From Spironucleus salmonicida (Eukaryota > Fornicata > Diplomonadida > Hexamitidae): a DNA stretch of 64,000 nucleotides. The DNA lies in contig CM035323.1 in NCBI GenBank assembly GCA_000497125.2, forward strand, positions 380,001-444,000, read 5' to 3'. The position numbers were made by a program, and so were the translations under genes. A model generated the notes under the pieces. That model saw only the letters and a list, made by a program, of their open reading frames with translations, searched no databases and was not told where the DNA came from. The first letter of the stretch is position 1. Each line of letters begins with the position of its first letter. Below are positions 10,870 to 22,984 of this stretch, one piece after another.

Positions 10870-13338
10870 TCACTTTTTAATTCTACCAACATTCCGCATC
10901 AACGGCGAACTCTACAACGTCCTCATCATTTTGTTCTGCTTTACAGACTTGATAGGAGATTTACAATTATAATACAGTGGCTCATCTGTAACTTGTCTAG
11001 TAAATGTGAGTGAAGCATTTTGGTTTATGGTGATAGATTCCTTACAATCATCATTTTCATTTCCAATTTTAGGTTCGTTTTCTACGTGTTATTTTAATCT
11101 ATTTTCACCCTCGCTTTTTGTTTCGTGTAGATATTTAAACTCTCCATCAGTAACTTTTTTGATATATTTAATAATATCTTTTTATGTGATTTAAGGAAGT
11201 TCTTTAACGACTTTCGGTTATTTTTTGATTTAAAAAATAGGTTACACCTCGATGTTAACGACTTCAATGATTTTCTTGATCTTTTTGACAGGCAAATTGG
11301 TGTATCTGAGCTCAAGATTTTCAGGCTCAGACGATAAGTCATTTTCATCTTAGTAATCAACCAAAACTCGACCTTTCTGCACAACTTAGAAAATTTATTT
11401 TTGTTGCTAAAATTTTAAGTTTTACTACTTTTTAAGCTCATACCTCTACCGCTCTATCTCTTTCTTTCGTTCATCTTCAGCTCTTTTTCTGGCTTCAAAT
11501 TGAATAATTTTCATTTTTAGCTCATCTTCTGCAGCCTACTAATACTTAACTTTGTCTCTGACTGATTTCATAGTATGGTCAAACGATTTAAGCTTATTCA
11601 GTGACTATAATTCGAGTTCTTTTAATCGTTGCTTTTCTATATTCTATTTTTCAAGCTTTTCTTGCTTAATTCGCTCATTTTCGATACGTTCGAGTTCCGC
11701 TTCCTCTTAAATTCGTTTTTCTAGCTCTAGCTAACGCACAAGTCGTTCAGCTTCCTCCCCCTCCTTCTTTTTACGACTTATTTCTTCTTATTATTGCTTT
11801 ATTATATCAGCATAGTAAACACTCTTCATTTTCAAAAACCCAGCACCGCACTTATCCGAACGCTACAAGACCTAATTTTCAGCCGCAATGTAGTTTTGCA
11901 CCTCATTTATCTGAAATTCTTAATTTTAAGCCTGAGAAAACGCGATTTCGTCCTAATTCAGCTCAATGCTGTCGTCTTTCTTGACAAAAAATATCAACTC
12001 GAGACGATCAAGTTTAACGATAAAATAGCCTTTTTGGCAGCCCAACTTGACCATTTCTTTGCTGATATTCACATTTTGCGTGAAAAATTATTCGCTTCGC
12101 AAGTAGCCGGAAACGTCGATTTTTATGCCGTTTTTAACGCTTTCGAGCAGTTTTTTCTGATTTCCAACAATTTTGACGATTTGGTTCGTGTTTCCGATGT
12201 TGATTTCCTGCAAAAAATTGCTGTTTTCCAGCAGCTTCACAATGGCCAAATTGCCAGTCCCGAGCTCGAATTCTTACTCGCCAAAATCGACTTCTTTCCT
12301 GACGTTGAAAATCAGGAAAGCGAAGTTTTCTGGAAACTTCAAAACGGAAAACGCCAAAACGGAATTGAAATTTTGCTGAAATTCTGCAAAACTTGAAAGG
12401 GGCGAAGTGAGTTAATTGAGGAGTGGAATTTCAAAATTAAAGTGAATTTGGCCTTAAAAAACGACAGTGTCTGAAAGCGACACTCTGGACTTCTTGATTA
12501 GCGTTTCGAAGGTCTCTGCGAGCTTTTGGAGCTTCTTGCTGTCCGATTGCGCGTTTAGCGTCACTTGTGTGTATTCTGGAAGATTGATTTCCTTTGTTTT
12601 AAATTGCGTTTGCTGGGCTAAAAACTAATAGAACACCTGTGATTAGTTTTTATTTTGCTCGAAAATATCGGCTAGGTTATTCTCAAGTTTGATGTAAATG
12701 TTTTTAAGCGTGAAAAACACGCCTTTTTTGTTGTCTGGAATCACCTAGATACGAGTGGAAAAAAGCGATAAAGACTAGAATTTGTAATTTAAAACGCACT
12801 TTAGAAGAAACTCTTTCGCAAATGGAATGTGAATATCATGCAGAATAAATTGCCCCTTGCTATTGATATTAACCGTTACTTTAAATTTTACTGACTGTAT
12901 TTCTACTGCTAAAAAATTAGTAAGTGAGAACGGTAAGATATCTGGCTCAAAATTGATAAATCGTATAAAATTATTATAATCTGGATTAATTATAGAAATA
13001 TCTAGCTAAATTTCTTGTTTATTACATTTAAAGATTAAAAATTATTCTTTCATAAAAGGTAGGAACTACGACTACCCTGTAAAAATAATAGGAGCCGCTG
13101 GCAATAGATCATTATCAACTTGTGTGATAGGTGTTATTTCAATTAAAAGAATAACATCCGTTTAATGGGCTTTGAATATTAAATTTTAAAAGAAGGATTT
13201 TTAATATGAAGTTACTGTCATAACTGGTGATTCATAAGTGATATTATCTCCAGCTATTAAGATTGATCGAATTTACAAATGCGATCCTTAAAACGCCATA
13301 GTATGCTTTAAATCAAAATTAATAGTTGCGACTTGCAT
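10870..13338 (-). CDS. 822-aa protein with long charged coiled coil
   Basis: Continuous minus-strand frame (823 codons), ATG at 13338, ending AAA-AAG-TGA. The N-terminal ~480 residues alternate beta-rich segments and may contain C2-like or Ig-like beta domains. Residues ~510-660 form a highly charged Glu/Lys/Arg/Gln coiled coil (for example EEAERLVRQLELEKRIQEE). The C-terminal ~150 residues are Lys/Ser-rich and low complexity. The plausible role is cytoskeletal or basal-body, but this is inference from architecture only. A plus-strand frame at 11794-12396 is its shadow. Confidence 0.75.
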
Positions 13339-14550
13339 TTAACTTGAAGAATAATATTATATAATATTATAAGAATTATTTTACCTGCTTTATAAACAAT
13401 TACAGTATACATTTTATATAAGAATGATATTAATTTCAATAAAATATATAAATTGTTGGTGTATATTAATTACGATTTAGTTTTACCTTTCTTGCTAAAT
13501 AGTAAGACTACCAATAATTATTCGTAATGATTTGCACCATAGTTTATGTAAATATCAATATTATTAATTTTATTAAATAATTGTGTGTGTATAGTATAAT
13601 TTTATTTATTTCTACTGGTAAGCATAATCATTAAATCATTGCATACCTTAATATTTACATTTTATATATAAACTTTTCATATTTTTAGTTCAAATATTAT
13701 TTATTATATACTAGTAATTACTATTTTGGGGTAATGTTATTTAAACATTTATGATAAACAACTAGGAAATTTGATTTGAACGACTAATTATAATATACAA
13801 GGTTATTATTAAAGATAGAATATTTTGAAAGAAATATAGATGAAGATCTCTGGACTTATTTAGATGCAATCGCGATTTATGTCGTTGATTATGAATAGTT
13901 GTTTAACTTAGTTAAAACAACGTCTTAAGTCTGTATTACCAGACTGATTATTTTAATTACTATAGTTAAAAACTAAAGTTATATAGTAAAACTAACACAT
14001 TTTAGGAATAAATAATAACAATAAATTATAAATATCATGAGTATTAAACATTTTGATCATCACTTTAGAAATTCTCATTCTAATTAACTACATAATATAT
14101 TATTTTATAAGTATTGTTTAAAATTTGTTCTTTTAATAAATTGAGAAATTGCTATTATTATTAATTGATACGTTTATATTTATAATAAGAATAAAACTTT
14201 GAACAATAAGTATTAAACAAAATATCTAATACATGCTAAAAAGTGTAGCTTGTAAAACTATAATATTCTTATTGCCCGGATATTTCGTTGTATTTAATTT
14301 TTTTAAAATAAATGATAATAATATAGTATATGAAATAGGGCATAGTTCATAAAATCACAATTAATTTCCATATTTGTTTAATTAAAAATCCCTATATTAA
14401 TTATTATAGTTTATAGATAATATTATGTCTATTTATCATTAAATAAATAGTTAATTTACCATAATAAGTAACTAAGATTCTTAAACAGAATTTAAAATCA
14501 AACTTATATTGCTATTTATCAATCAATATACTTTCGTTCTAAATCAAATA
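13339..14550. other. AT-rich intergenic region between divergent genes
   Basis: About 1.2 kb, very AT-rich, with no supported gene. It separates the divergently transcribed 822-aa gene and the PNP gene, so promoters for both should lie here. Confidence 0.5.
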
Positions 14551-16728
14551 ATGAACAATAAAGATTTCTAAGTTTAAATAGAGTTAACTGCTGCCTATAT
14601 TGCTAAACATGCCCTTATTCAACCCAAAGTGGCTATAGTTCTTGGTTCTGGTCTTGGTACGTTCACAAATCATGCCTTTGATGCACCGCCGCAAATTTTT
14701 AACTATAAGGACATCCCCAACTTTCCTTAAACCTCCGTCCACGGACATCGTGGGGCGCTATTTGTAGGTATGATCAGATCTAAACCAGTAATTTGTTTCT
14801 CTGGCCGCTTCCACAGTTACGAGGGCCATGATAGCAGAATCCTTACGTTGCTCCCACGTATTGCTTCCTAGTTAGGATGTAAAGCGTTTATTCTCACCAA
14901 TGCTGCTGGTGGTACGCTTAAAGGCATGCAAACTGGTTGTCTAATGATCATAAAGCAACATAGCTCAACCGTACGCTTCAATCCTCTTTATGGATACGAG
15001 GGAGACTTTTCCATAGAAAGCACCAGTAATTTGAAGGAGTTCATCCAATAGCTCTCGTAGTCAACATACCCCATTACAGTAAGTTCTGACGACATTTACA
15101 GTGAGGAAATGCAGAGAATCGCTTAGGAAATCGTTACTAAGGACGAGTTTATCCAGAAAACTAAGTTCACCTTTTAGAATATCGAGAGGGAAATCGTTCT
15201 CCATTCTGGTATCTATTCCTGGAACTCTGGGCCGAACTATGAGTCCCATTCGGAGACAGCTTTTGCAGTGGATAATATTCCTGGAGCTGTGGGTATGAGC
15301 TCCGTTCACGAAGCTTTGATGGCTCGTGCATTAGGAATGCACGTTTTCGGAATGAGCATCATTACAAACTTAGCATCTGGGCTTAGCGATGAGGTAATTT
15401 GCCATGAGGATGTGCAAGTGATAGGAAGCAAAGTATCTCTCGCTGTTAACGAAGTTATTTTAGAAATTATTGAGAAAACGGATTTTGATTAACTCAAAAA
15501 GGTCGAAAAGCTGGTTGATGTAAAAAATAACAATAATGAGCTTGTTTAAGTCAATGAAAAGGCTCCCACTTAAGAAGAGGTTAAGACTTTCGCTAAGCAT
15601 TTCAAAAATATCAACAAAGTTGTAATGTATTCTGGAAGTAAATTTTAAACCTATTAACAGGACGACATTTTATTTGTATAAATAAGAAAATCAGAATCTA
15701 CTTTTAATATACTATCTGTTATTGATAGTTGTGTTTTACATAAAATAGACTAAATTTTAGTAGTAGATTAGTCACTTCCACTTGGTACTCAAATACACTG
15801 TTCTAATGTTATTAATTTAACAGGTAATCATGTGACTTTTTACGATCAGGCAACATAGTAGTAGAATTAGAAATCAAAAGTATTAGCAGTTTTTGATGGA
15901 ATTGAAGAACCGTCAACTAGTACTTATTTCAAAAATTTATAAAATTACGTTAAAGCAGATTTCCTAACCAACAAAGTTTCAGCACTCCCAGCAGTACATG
16001 CTCATCTTAGTGGTCTAGATCTTTTCTATGTATCAACTGACATGCTTCACTAAAAATTCATTAGCAACCATCCAGCTTCAGTTCAACGCCGCACTGATAT
16101 ACCTAAATTTAACCTTTTCAGTGTCAAATAGCCTAGTTATGAGGCAGCTGAAGCACTTTTTAAGACACTTCCACCATTTAAAAATGTCGTTATTTTAGAC
16201 TTTATTTCATCGAATTACACTGCAAATCTAGCAAAAATGATTAGCAAATCCACCAAACTTTCAGATAATTTATATATTGAGTCAGATATCCTTTACATTA
16301 CACTCCCAGCTCTTAACTAAAACAGTGATTTTGAATAGTAATCTGCTCTTTTGCGTATCCTTAAATTCGCATCCCCCAAAATAATCTATCTTTGCAATGC
16401 TGCTCACGGTGCATTTATCGTAAAAGACGTGATAAATTCCGCGGCAATCAACCCTCTTAGAGGTGAGAATGATGACAGATTTGGACCCCGCTTCCCAGAT
16501 TTAAGTGAAGTGAAGACTGCAACGAACTATCTGAATTTAGATAAGAAAGTTGCAGTTTTGACACTTGAACCATTCGTCAGATGTGCATGCAGAGAAGAAT
16601 TAGTCAGCGAGGGTGGTTGCATGGGAGTATTAGTGTTATGCTAGCAGAAAAGCAATTTTGACTGTGTAGTGGGAAGCATTGAAGTTTTAACCGAGGTCTT
16701 GAAAGAGTTTCTTGGCTTGAAAGAGTGA
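14551..16728 (+). CDS. Tandem purine nucleoside phosphorylase (two PNP domains)
   Basis: A 725-aa frame with about 35 TAA/TAG glutamines. Residues ~25-310 match trimeric PNPs (phosphorolysis of purine nucleosides, cytosolic salvage). Visible motifs are VLGSGLG, HGHRG, the GRFHSYEG loop, LTNAAGG, SGPNYES, VGMSSVHEA and ITNLASG. A Lys/Gln-rich linker follows. A second, diverged PNP-like domain (~365-725) keeps NPLRGENDDRFGPRFPDLS but reads CNAAHGA in place of TNAAGG and lacks a clear phosphate loop. The usual PNP is about 290 aa, so this is a head-to-tail fusion, probably with a non-catalytic C-terminal half. Confidence 0.85.
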
Positions 16729-16835
16729 GGAATTTAATAATCTTCAATATATTCAGTAAATAATAATTGAATAATTGTCACTTAGGAAATTTTGATTTGT
16801 TATTATCTGATAGGGTATGGATACAAATTTAATTG

Positions 16836-17315
16836 TCATTTAAAAGATTAAAGCTTTTTCAATTGAGTCATTTTTAAAATATTTGATGTGCTCTTATATC
16901 TAGGTTTTTTAGCCTAAACAATTGCTATTTCCTCTTACCGCACGCGCATATGAATAATTTCAAATCTTCTGGGAGAAAATGATATCAATCCCTCGTTACT
17001 TTCATCTACAGATGCAAGTTGAAGCTAATATTTGTATTTCTAAAAGTTGTTTAATATAAAGTTTACAGTATGTGTAGAATTATTGTCCTTAATAAATTTC
17101 TTAGAAAGTCTGTCTATTTCTACTAAATCTGGTTTAGAATTTGCATTTAAGAGAAATTGATTCTCTTCACAAAATCCCTTAAAATATATAATTTCTTATG
17201 CATGTTACCTACGCTTTTTAAGGGCCTAAGCTTTTACTTGCGCCTTTGCTATAAAGTTATCGCTTAGCATGTTAGGATTTTCAACGGATAAAATTGCTTG
17301 GTTTAATTACTTCAT
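16836..17315 (-). CDS. Unidentified 159-aa basic protein
   Basis: Frame from ATG 17315 to TGA at 16836, with in-frame TAA/TAG read as Gln. The product is Lys/Gln/Asn-rich, probably helical, without TM or signal peptide, and ends KKLQSFK. It converges with the PNP gene (107 bp apart). No family recognised; the length and even codon pattern favour a real gene. Confidence 0.55.
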
Positions 17316-17539
17316 TTCTAAAAAAATACTTATTTGTATTTTATGATTTAATAATGATAAATAAAAAGTTTTTATTTCTAAAATTAATATTATATTTTAT
17401 ATACATAATATAAGATTAAAAGAAACAAAAGAAACTAGAAGAAACTTACTATAAACTAAAAAGTATTATTATGCATAGTATAATAAAATATAGATTATCA
17501 ACTAAAACTGAGAAAACTAAACTACAGAACTGTAAAAAC

Positions 17540-18826
17540 TCATCCTATCCACTAAATATATCCACGACCACTGATATCATGAAGCCCGAAATCAATTTTT
17601 GCTTTGTAATAAATTAATCTATCTGTAAGTATGAGTGATTCTACTATTTAACCTAAAAATTATCGGATCAATACATGAGTTTAGTACTTTCTTAATGACT
17701 AAATATTTTTCCCCATGAAACTGATAACTTATTATTAAGCTACTTCAAAGTCAACAAATCCGTCTTACGTGAAAAAATGTCGTGGTAAATCATATGATTT
17801 ATGTCTAAATTGAGTATATCTAGTATCTTTAATCAATTCTAATACAGCAGAAACATCTTCAGTTAACGGAAAATACTTTTAATCTAGATGACTATAACAA
17901 CATGGTATAGTTATCACTGCTCTACATTAGCTTTTAAAACTTAACAATGTAGGGGACAAATTTCCACAAGCATGGAGCCCAATAATAATAGTATTTGTAA
18001 CTGGTTAATCGCCAGTAATTTTTTCTCCAACGGCACCTTAAATAAATTTAGTATCCTAGTGATTATCAGTGATATTATAATCAATCTAATCCATTTGCTA
18101 TTACAATTCTTTTAAGTTAACTGCATTATTAAGAATATTATTGATACTGGTATCAATGTCAACAAAGCTTGCACAAAAATTGATATTATTGTAAATTTAA
18201 TTAATTAAAACCTAACTTGGTTTGTTTTGTATAAACTTTTAATCAAAAATAGAAGAGTATGTCTTACCGTAGAATCGTTTTAAAAATCCCATATTTCTCT
18301 ATAAGAAGGACCTTGAATGCTTTAGTGAGGCTTCAATCGCTACTACCTTCTCATTTTTATCATATGCCAGGAATGAACTCACATATCCTTTCCCAGCCCC
18401 TATTTCTACAAAAATTTAACCTTATCCGTAGAGATTTTATCTTCCTAGAAATTTATCAATTTGTAATATTTACTAAGCCTTATCCGCAGATATTTGGTGT
18501 TATGTTGTAGAGTAAGATGTAATTTCACATGGAGTACTTGTTTATTTTGGTAATATCAGTTTATTAATCATATTCAAGAATTTATTATCTGGAAAATCGC
18601 TGAAATCATTATCAAATAATATTTTACGGTATAGCTCCTTATTGGTAAATAAAATTTCCAATTCCAGCATCTCATCGCTAAACTAAATATCTAAGAGATC
18701 TGTATGAAAAGTCAGCAATTAAAAGCTATATATTTTAAAAAATTCATTCAAATCAGATATGTATTATGCAAATAGTTTATCTGTAACATTAATATCATAT
18801 TTATAACCAGGAAATAAACTAAACAT
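17540..18826 (-). CDS. METTL25/RRNAD1-type SAM-dependent methyltransferase
   Basis: A 428-aa frame. Around residue 140 is the SAM-binding motif I, FVEIGAGKGYVSSFLA, with VVAIEAS as the acidic motif II strand. Near residue 270 is IIIGLHACGNLSPTLLSF, and ~20 residues later IPCCYSHL. This matches the GLH-[TA]CG-[DN]L-[AS]P and CCY pattern I know from the METTL25/RRNAD1 family. The substrate in this group is not well defined, so no substrate is proposed. It is divergent from the Las1-like gene with only 59 bp between the starts. Confidence 0.75.
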
Positions 18827-18885
18827 TTTTATTAATGATATAAATTGATATAATAATATAGTATACTTCCCTTTTCCACTTTTAA
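18827..18885. promoter_or_regulatory. Compact bidirectional promoter region
   Basis: 59 bp of AT-rich sequence is all that separates the start codons of two divergent genes. It contains ATATAATAATATAG-like runs and a CT-rich stretch just before the plus-strand ATG. No recognised factor site. Confidence 0.4.
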
Positions 18886-19746
18886 ATGAACCTACCTGAA
18901 TTAACATTTCCAGCATCATTAGAGGTTATAACTAAGCTATAGTTAATTTCCTTAACTAACCATCTTCCTCCAATATATGAATCCTATTTTAATATTAGTT
19001 TCGCTTTATAATAGACATCTAAACACATAAAATAGTAGCTATTAGGCGCAGCTATTATGCGATTCTGTAATTCATTCTTAGAAGACTATAATTCAGAAGG
19101 TAAGAAAATTGATCTTAAAATTGCAGCACATAAACGACACATCAGTACAGTTGTTACAGATGTCAGAAACGCATTTTCGCATACATAGATTCCAAAATAT
19201 GGAATAATTTTGAAAGCCGCCAATGAAGTTTTAAAGTATTTATAAAAAGTTTATACCCCACAAAAACTTTCAAATTATAATCTATTATAAAATAAATTAA
19301 ATTAGTTTCTCAATGCTAATACTATTAGTGTTTCACAGGAGATTTTAAACTTAATAGTTGATAATGAATTACATAATAAATACTGCTTATAAGTAATATT
19401 TTGTGGATTTTTCTATAGAAATCCTGAAATTGCATATAAAACAATGCGTTCAAGCGATAATTTCTTATCTAATGATCCTATGTCAGGGTTAAAACGGGTG
19501 ATTTAATATGTTAGAAAAACAATTGAGCTACCAATTTTTGATTTCATTCTAGGATAAACATTAAATTTCGAAAATATTTAAAAAGATCCAAGAATCGAAT
19601 TTAGTTAGGAATTTGCTGAAGCTATGAAGATTGAGATAATTGGAGAAATTGAAAATGTTTAAAATAGTGGACTTTAAATGAAAGAAAGTCATGGAACTAC
19701 ATCAGAAAGCATAAAATTGAAATGGTTTTATGGAGTTTCAGTATGA
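18886..19746 (+). CDS. Las1-like HEPN protein (pre-rRNA processing)
   Basis: A 286-aa frame. The central segment HISTVVTDVRNAFSHTQIPK followed by LKAANEVLKYL resembles the Las1 signature, in which an R-x4-H HEPN motif (RHEATH in yeast/human Las1) precedes a helix with AL-WL. Here the motif is RNAFSH, keeping Arg and His. Las1 is the endonuclease that cuts ITS2 in the nucleolus. The upstream part is Gln/Leu-rich and helical. The protein is short compared with yeast Las1 but fits the N-terminal domain. The assignment rests on a short motif, so confidence is moderate. Confidence 0.5.
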
Positions 19747-19951
19747 GGAGTTGCTTATTATAATGTGAAAAATTATTTTTACTAATTTAAAGATTTGGTT
19801 AGCAGTTGTAAATATAGAATATTAATTAAATATTAATTGATAAAATTACAATGCATAAATTATATTAAAATAATATATTTGAAAATAAAGTTAGTATAAA
19901 TATTATTATTATATTGTTAAGTGCATAATTTATTTGTTTGTTTATTTTATA

Positions 19952-20728
19952 ATGTAGACAATATTTGACTACCTTTATGCATTAAAGAAAAACAACAAGC
20001 ATCTATTGGATTATATGAATGCAATAGGATAATTGAATAAAAGTTATTCTGCTAATTTAACTAGTATATAAAAGAAATATGAAAAATTTCCTTACTAATC
20101 GGATATTGATCTAAAATAATATACTAATTGCATGGTTAAACCAACATTAGATTATGCATACAATTTACTTGCAGCTAAAGAATAAATGGAAAAATAAAGA
20201 AGGCAATCGTCTGAAGTTGTCAGATTAATATAAACAAACTATCAGAAACTACTTAAAAAGACTGACACCACTTCTAAGTATTAAACTAATCCTATTCTTA
20301 ACTAATTTTATATTAGCTATAAATGTTAGCTATAGACTTGTTCAGATAACTAGAATTTGTTACTTAAATAAATTCTAGCTGACCTCGAAAGAACGAAAAA
20401 TGAATTTACTATAAATATTTAAAAATAGTCATTAACTTTTTATTAGCAATAAAAAATTTAGTCTAATCCTCCTGTTATTTAATCATAAGTTGACGAGTTT
20501 TTACCAGACCGACTCTCAACAGCTTAGGTCAATAGTTTTTAAGATAAGCAATAAAATTTTTAATTATTATAAACGTCAGGCTCAGATAGCATTAGTATTT
20601 TATAACATGAAGGGTCTATAGATAATAGCAAGATGGATTATTACCTAACCAGAAATCCATCCTAGCTATAAAAATAAGTCATTAACAATATCATTGAAGT
20701 TGAATTTGGCTCTGCCCCAATATTATGA
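19952..20728 (+). CDS. Coiled-coil protein, possibly F-BAR-like
   Basis: A 258-aa frame, strongly AT-rich, with about 45 TAA/TAG glutamines. The N-terminal ~170 residues are helical with heptad character (IFDYLYALKKNNKHLLDYMN...), resembling the first helices of F-BAR domains. The rest is Gln/Ser-rich and probably disordered, ending NNIIEVEFGSAPIL. The order of helical and disordered regions is similar to the GC-rich gene at 21073, suggesting a related membrane-associated scaffold. No firm family assignment. Confidence 0.6.
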
Positions 20729-21072
20729 TTGTATGATTACTTTTTCTTTTGATTAATATATTTAGATACAAGGTAACTATTTTAGTTGAAAATTTAATTA
20801 TAAGCAAAGGATTGTTTCATCTATTTATAACATTTTGTATCATGAAAGATAATAGTTAGTATTAACTCTAATTGGTTACAAGAAAACACAATAATAAAAT
20901 TTTCTTAAAATCTCATAATATCTTATTACTTGGTAGCTAATCATGTTTCCTAGTTTTTACAAATCAAAGAATATTAAACCAAAATAATATAAAACATGTT
21001 TTAGCGATCTTTATAACCACATTAATATATAAGTTAAAAAATATGATACTATAATAATACTAGTGTAACAAA
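20729..21072. other. AT-rich intergenic region
   Basis: 344 bp with no supported gene. Composition changes sharply from AT-rich to GC-rich exactly at the start codon at 21073. Confidence 0.5.
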
Positions 21073-21870
21073 ATGAAAAAAGTGGACCCTGGCGTGAACA
21101 GCCAGATCAGCCAGCTGTGGCAGGCGAAGAAGGTGCAGAAGTGGTACCAGGACTACTTCCTGGACCTGGCGAAGGTGCAGGAGACCTACCACCGGCAGCT
21201 CCTCCAGCTGGCGGACCGCTACACGGCCTGCAAGTTCCAGGCGGACCACCTCTACTCCATCGACCTCTTCCGCTTCACCAGCGATATTGCGTGCGCCCAG
21301 TATGTGCAGTGCCGGCGGCTGGTCTCGGAGCAGCGCGAGCTCGAGATGCAGCGGCGCACGCTCGCGGACACCCTGGACCTCATCAAGCGCCAGAAGCGCA
21401 GCCGGGACCCGCAGCTGCAGATGGTGATGGACGACGCGAAGAGCGCGCAGAACAAGCTCGCCCGCCTCACCTGCCAGCGGCTGCACGCGATCACCCTGGA
21501 CCCGTGCCGGTCGCAGCTGGAGCTGGAGCTGCAGGACTCGGTGCTGCACCAGTCCCAGCGCGCGGGCCGGTCCATGGGGCTGAACCAGGACTTCCTGGGC
21601 CGGGACGCGGTGACGGACAAGTTCCACAAGTTCTCCATCCCCGAGGTGAAGGGCCCGCTCAACTTCTTCGACCTCGGGACCTACAACATCTCCTTCCCCA
21701 GCGCCACCACACAGAACGACATCCAGGACCTGGAGGCGCACATCGAGCACGTGGAGGACTAGCAGCTGCGGCTCCAGATGCAGCAGACCTTCGACCGTAT
21801 CTTCAAGAAGAACGAGACCACCAGCAGCCTCACCGGGCTGTCCGTTTTCGGGCGCAACATCGACCAGTGA
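21073..21870 (+). CDS. GC-rich coiled-coil (BAR-like) protein, copy 1
   Basis: A 265-aa frame to TGA 21868-21870; the in-frame TAG at 21760 is read as Gln (EHVEDQQLRLQMQQ). The first ~190 residues are helical and charged, consistent with an F-BAR/BAR-like helical bundle. The C-terminus is less ordered (NETTSSLTGLSVFGRNIDQ). Gln is CAG except for that single TAG. AGTGAG overlaps the stop and AGTGAA lies 5 bp after it. It is almost identical in DNA to 24252-25049. It converges with 21891-22865, 20 bp between stops. Confidence 0.85.
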
Positions 21871-21915
21871 GCCCGCAGTGAATTAGCACCTCACTTCTTG
21901 AACAGTTGCAGGATC
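21073..21915 (+). repeat. 843-bp near-identical duplication, copy 1
   Basis: Matches 24252-25094 with three visible differences: G/A at 21084 and TT/CC at 21906-21907. The left edge falls at the ATG. The right edge lies past the stop, inside the last codons of the convergent gene on the other strand. Confidence 0.9.
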
Positions 21916-22865
21916 TGACCTTCTAACTATTAGTGTTCATGTTGATAAGATAATAAATATTCCTAAACTTTATTTGCTCTCTCTTAGTATGTTTGCTCAC
22001 ATTTGTTCAGTCGGTCAAGACATTATTTACACTCCTATTAGAAGATCTTAGGATCAACATCAGTTTTGAGTATTAAGTCCTCTAATGATTAACTGTGAGC
22101 TTCAATTTATTTTAAAATCTTTTCTGTTTAATCTACTGCTTTAACTGCCTCTTACACATCAGATATATTTTTTTCTTCAATAAAATCGAACTTATCTTAG
22201 AAACCTTTATACTATCGATGGGCTTCATCATCTACCATATTAGTAAGTTTAAATTATTTCATTACATGTCGATATTATTAGTCAAGTTCTTTCATTAATT
22301 CATCTACTTATATTTAAAGCTATTCCACATTACCTTGATTGTTGAGATACTATTTTACATCTAAATGAGCTATTTTATATGTAATATACTCACGTACTTC
22401 ATCAAACAGACGTTTCAGACAATCACATTATGACATTTGAAGTGGAAATGGAATGACTCACAAATTTAAATCATTTTTTCATTATCTATACTATACGGAA
22501 TAAACTTTAATGGGATTTATGGTTTCAACTTTTGGCTTCTCTTAATGATCATATATATTCTCTTCCACTTTATCATTGGTATCTCCAAAATAATCAACTA
22601 AATTAAAAGAAGTTTGTCTATTTCTGAACTACCGAAATTGCTTATCTACAATGATATTCCTTCTAACTTTAAGCACGTCATTTCTTACATGGTGCTACAT
22701 GTCAACTCGCATTCGCTCCTTTCCGATCAAAATTGACGCTTGATCTTTCCAGGTGTTACGCGTGTTATTTATCCATTCTAATTATTTTGACTATATTATC
22801 GGAGACCTTAGTGGTATATTTTCATGCTTAAACACCTCAATTAGCGGAGAGTCTGCTAAAGTCAT
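21891..22865 (-). CDS. Unidentified 324-aa protein with C-terminal coiled coil
   Basis: Continuous frame of 325 codons from ATG 22865 to AAG-TGA at 21891, with many TAA/TAG glutamines. Residues ~150-320 are predicted coiled coil (for example LDRLNKCEQTYQERANKVQE). The N-terminal half is basic and less structured. Only the last ~9 codons (GQILQLFKK) are GC-rich, and these are the ones inside the duplicated block. Gene family not recognised. Its 119-bp upstream gap is shared with the divergent GNAT gene. Confidence 0.7.
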
Positions 22866-22984
22866 TTTACTACTGAGCCCAATTCATAATTTAAATATAC
22901 CATATTACAGTATTTACGATTTCTATTTTAATATTAGATATAATTTATAATATAGAATACCAGATTTTTCTGTACTTTTATCAA

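Noticed and set aside
10805-10945. Alternative C-terminal frame of the 822-aa gene, ending at 10805
   Set aside because: It would need a frameshift; the in-frame end at 10870 has the AGTGA stop context.
11794-12396. 200-codon plus-strand frame
   Set aside because: Antisense shadow of the 822-aa minus-strand gene, whose frame is continuous when TAA/TAG are Gln and ends in AGTGA.
21049-21881. Long frames on both strands within the duplicated GC-rich gene (233, 254 and 136 codons)
   Set aside because: Typical overlapping frames of very GC-rich coding DNA; the 265-codon frame has the best composition, start and stop context.
22416-22436. Two separate minus-strand genes meeting near 22430
   Set aside because: Re-reading across the line breaks showed a single frame from 22865 to 21891.
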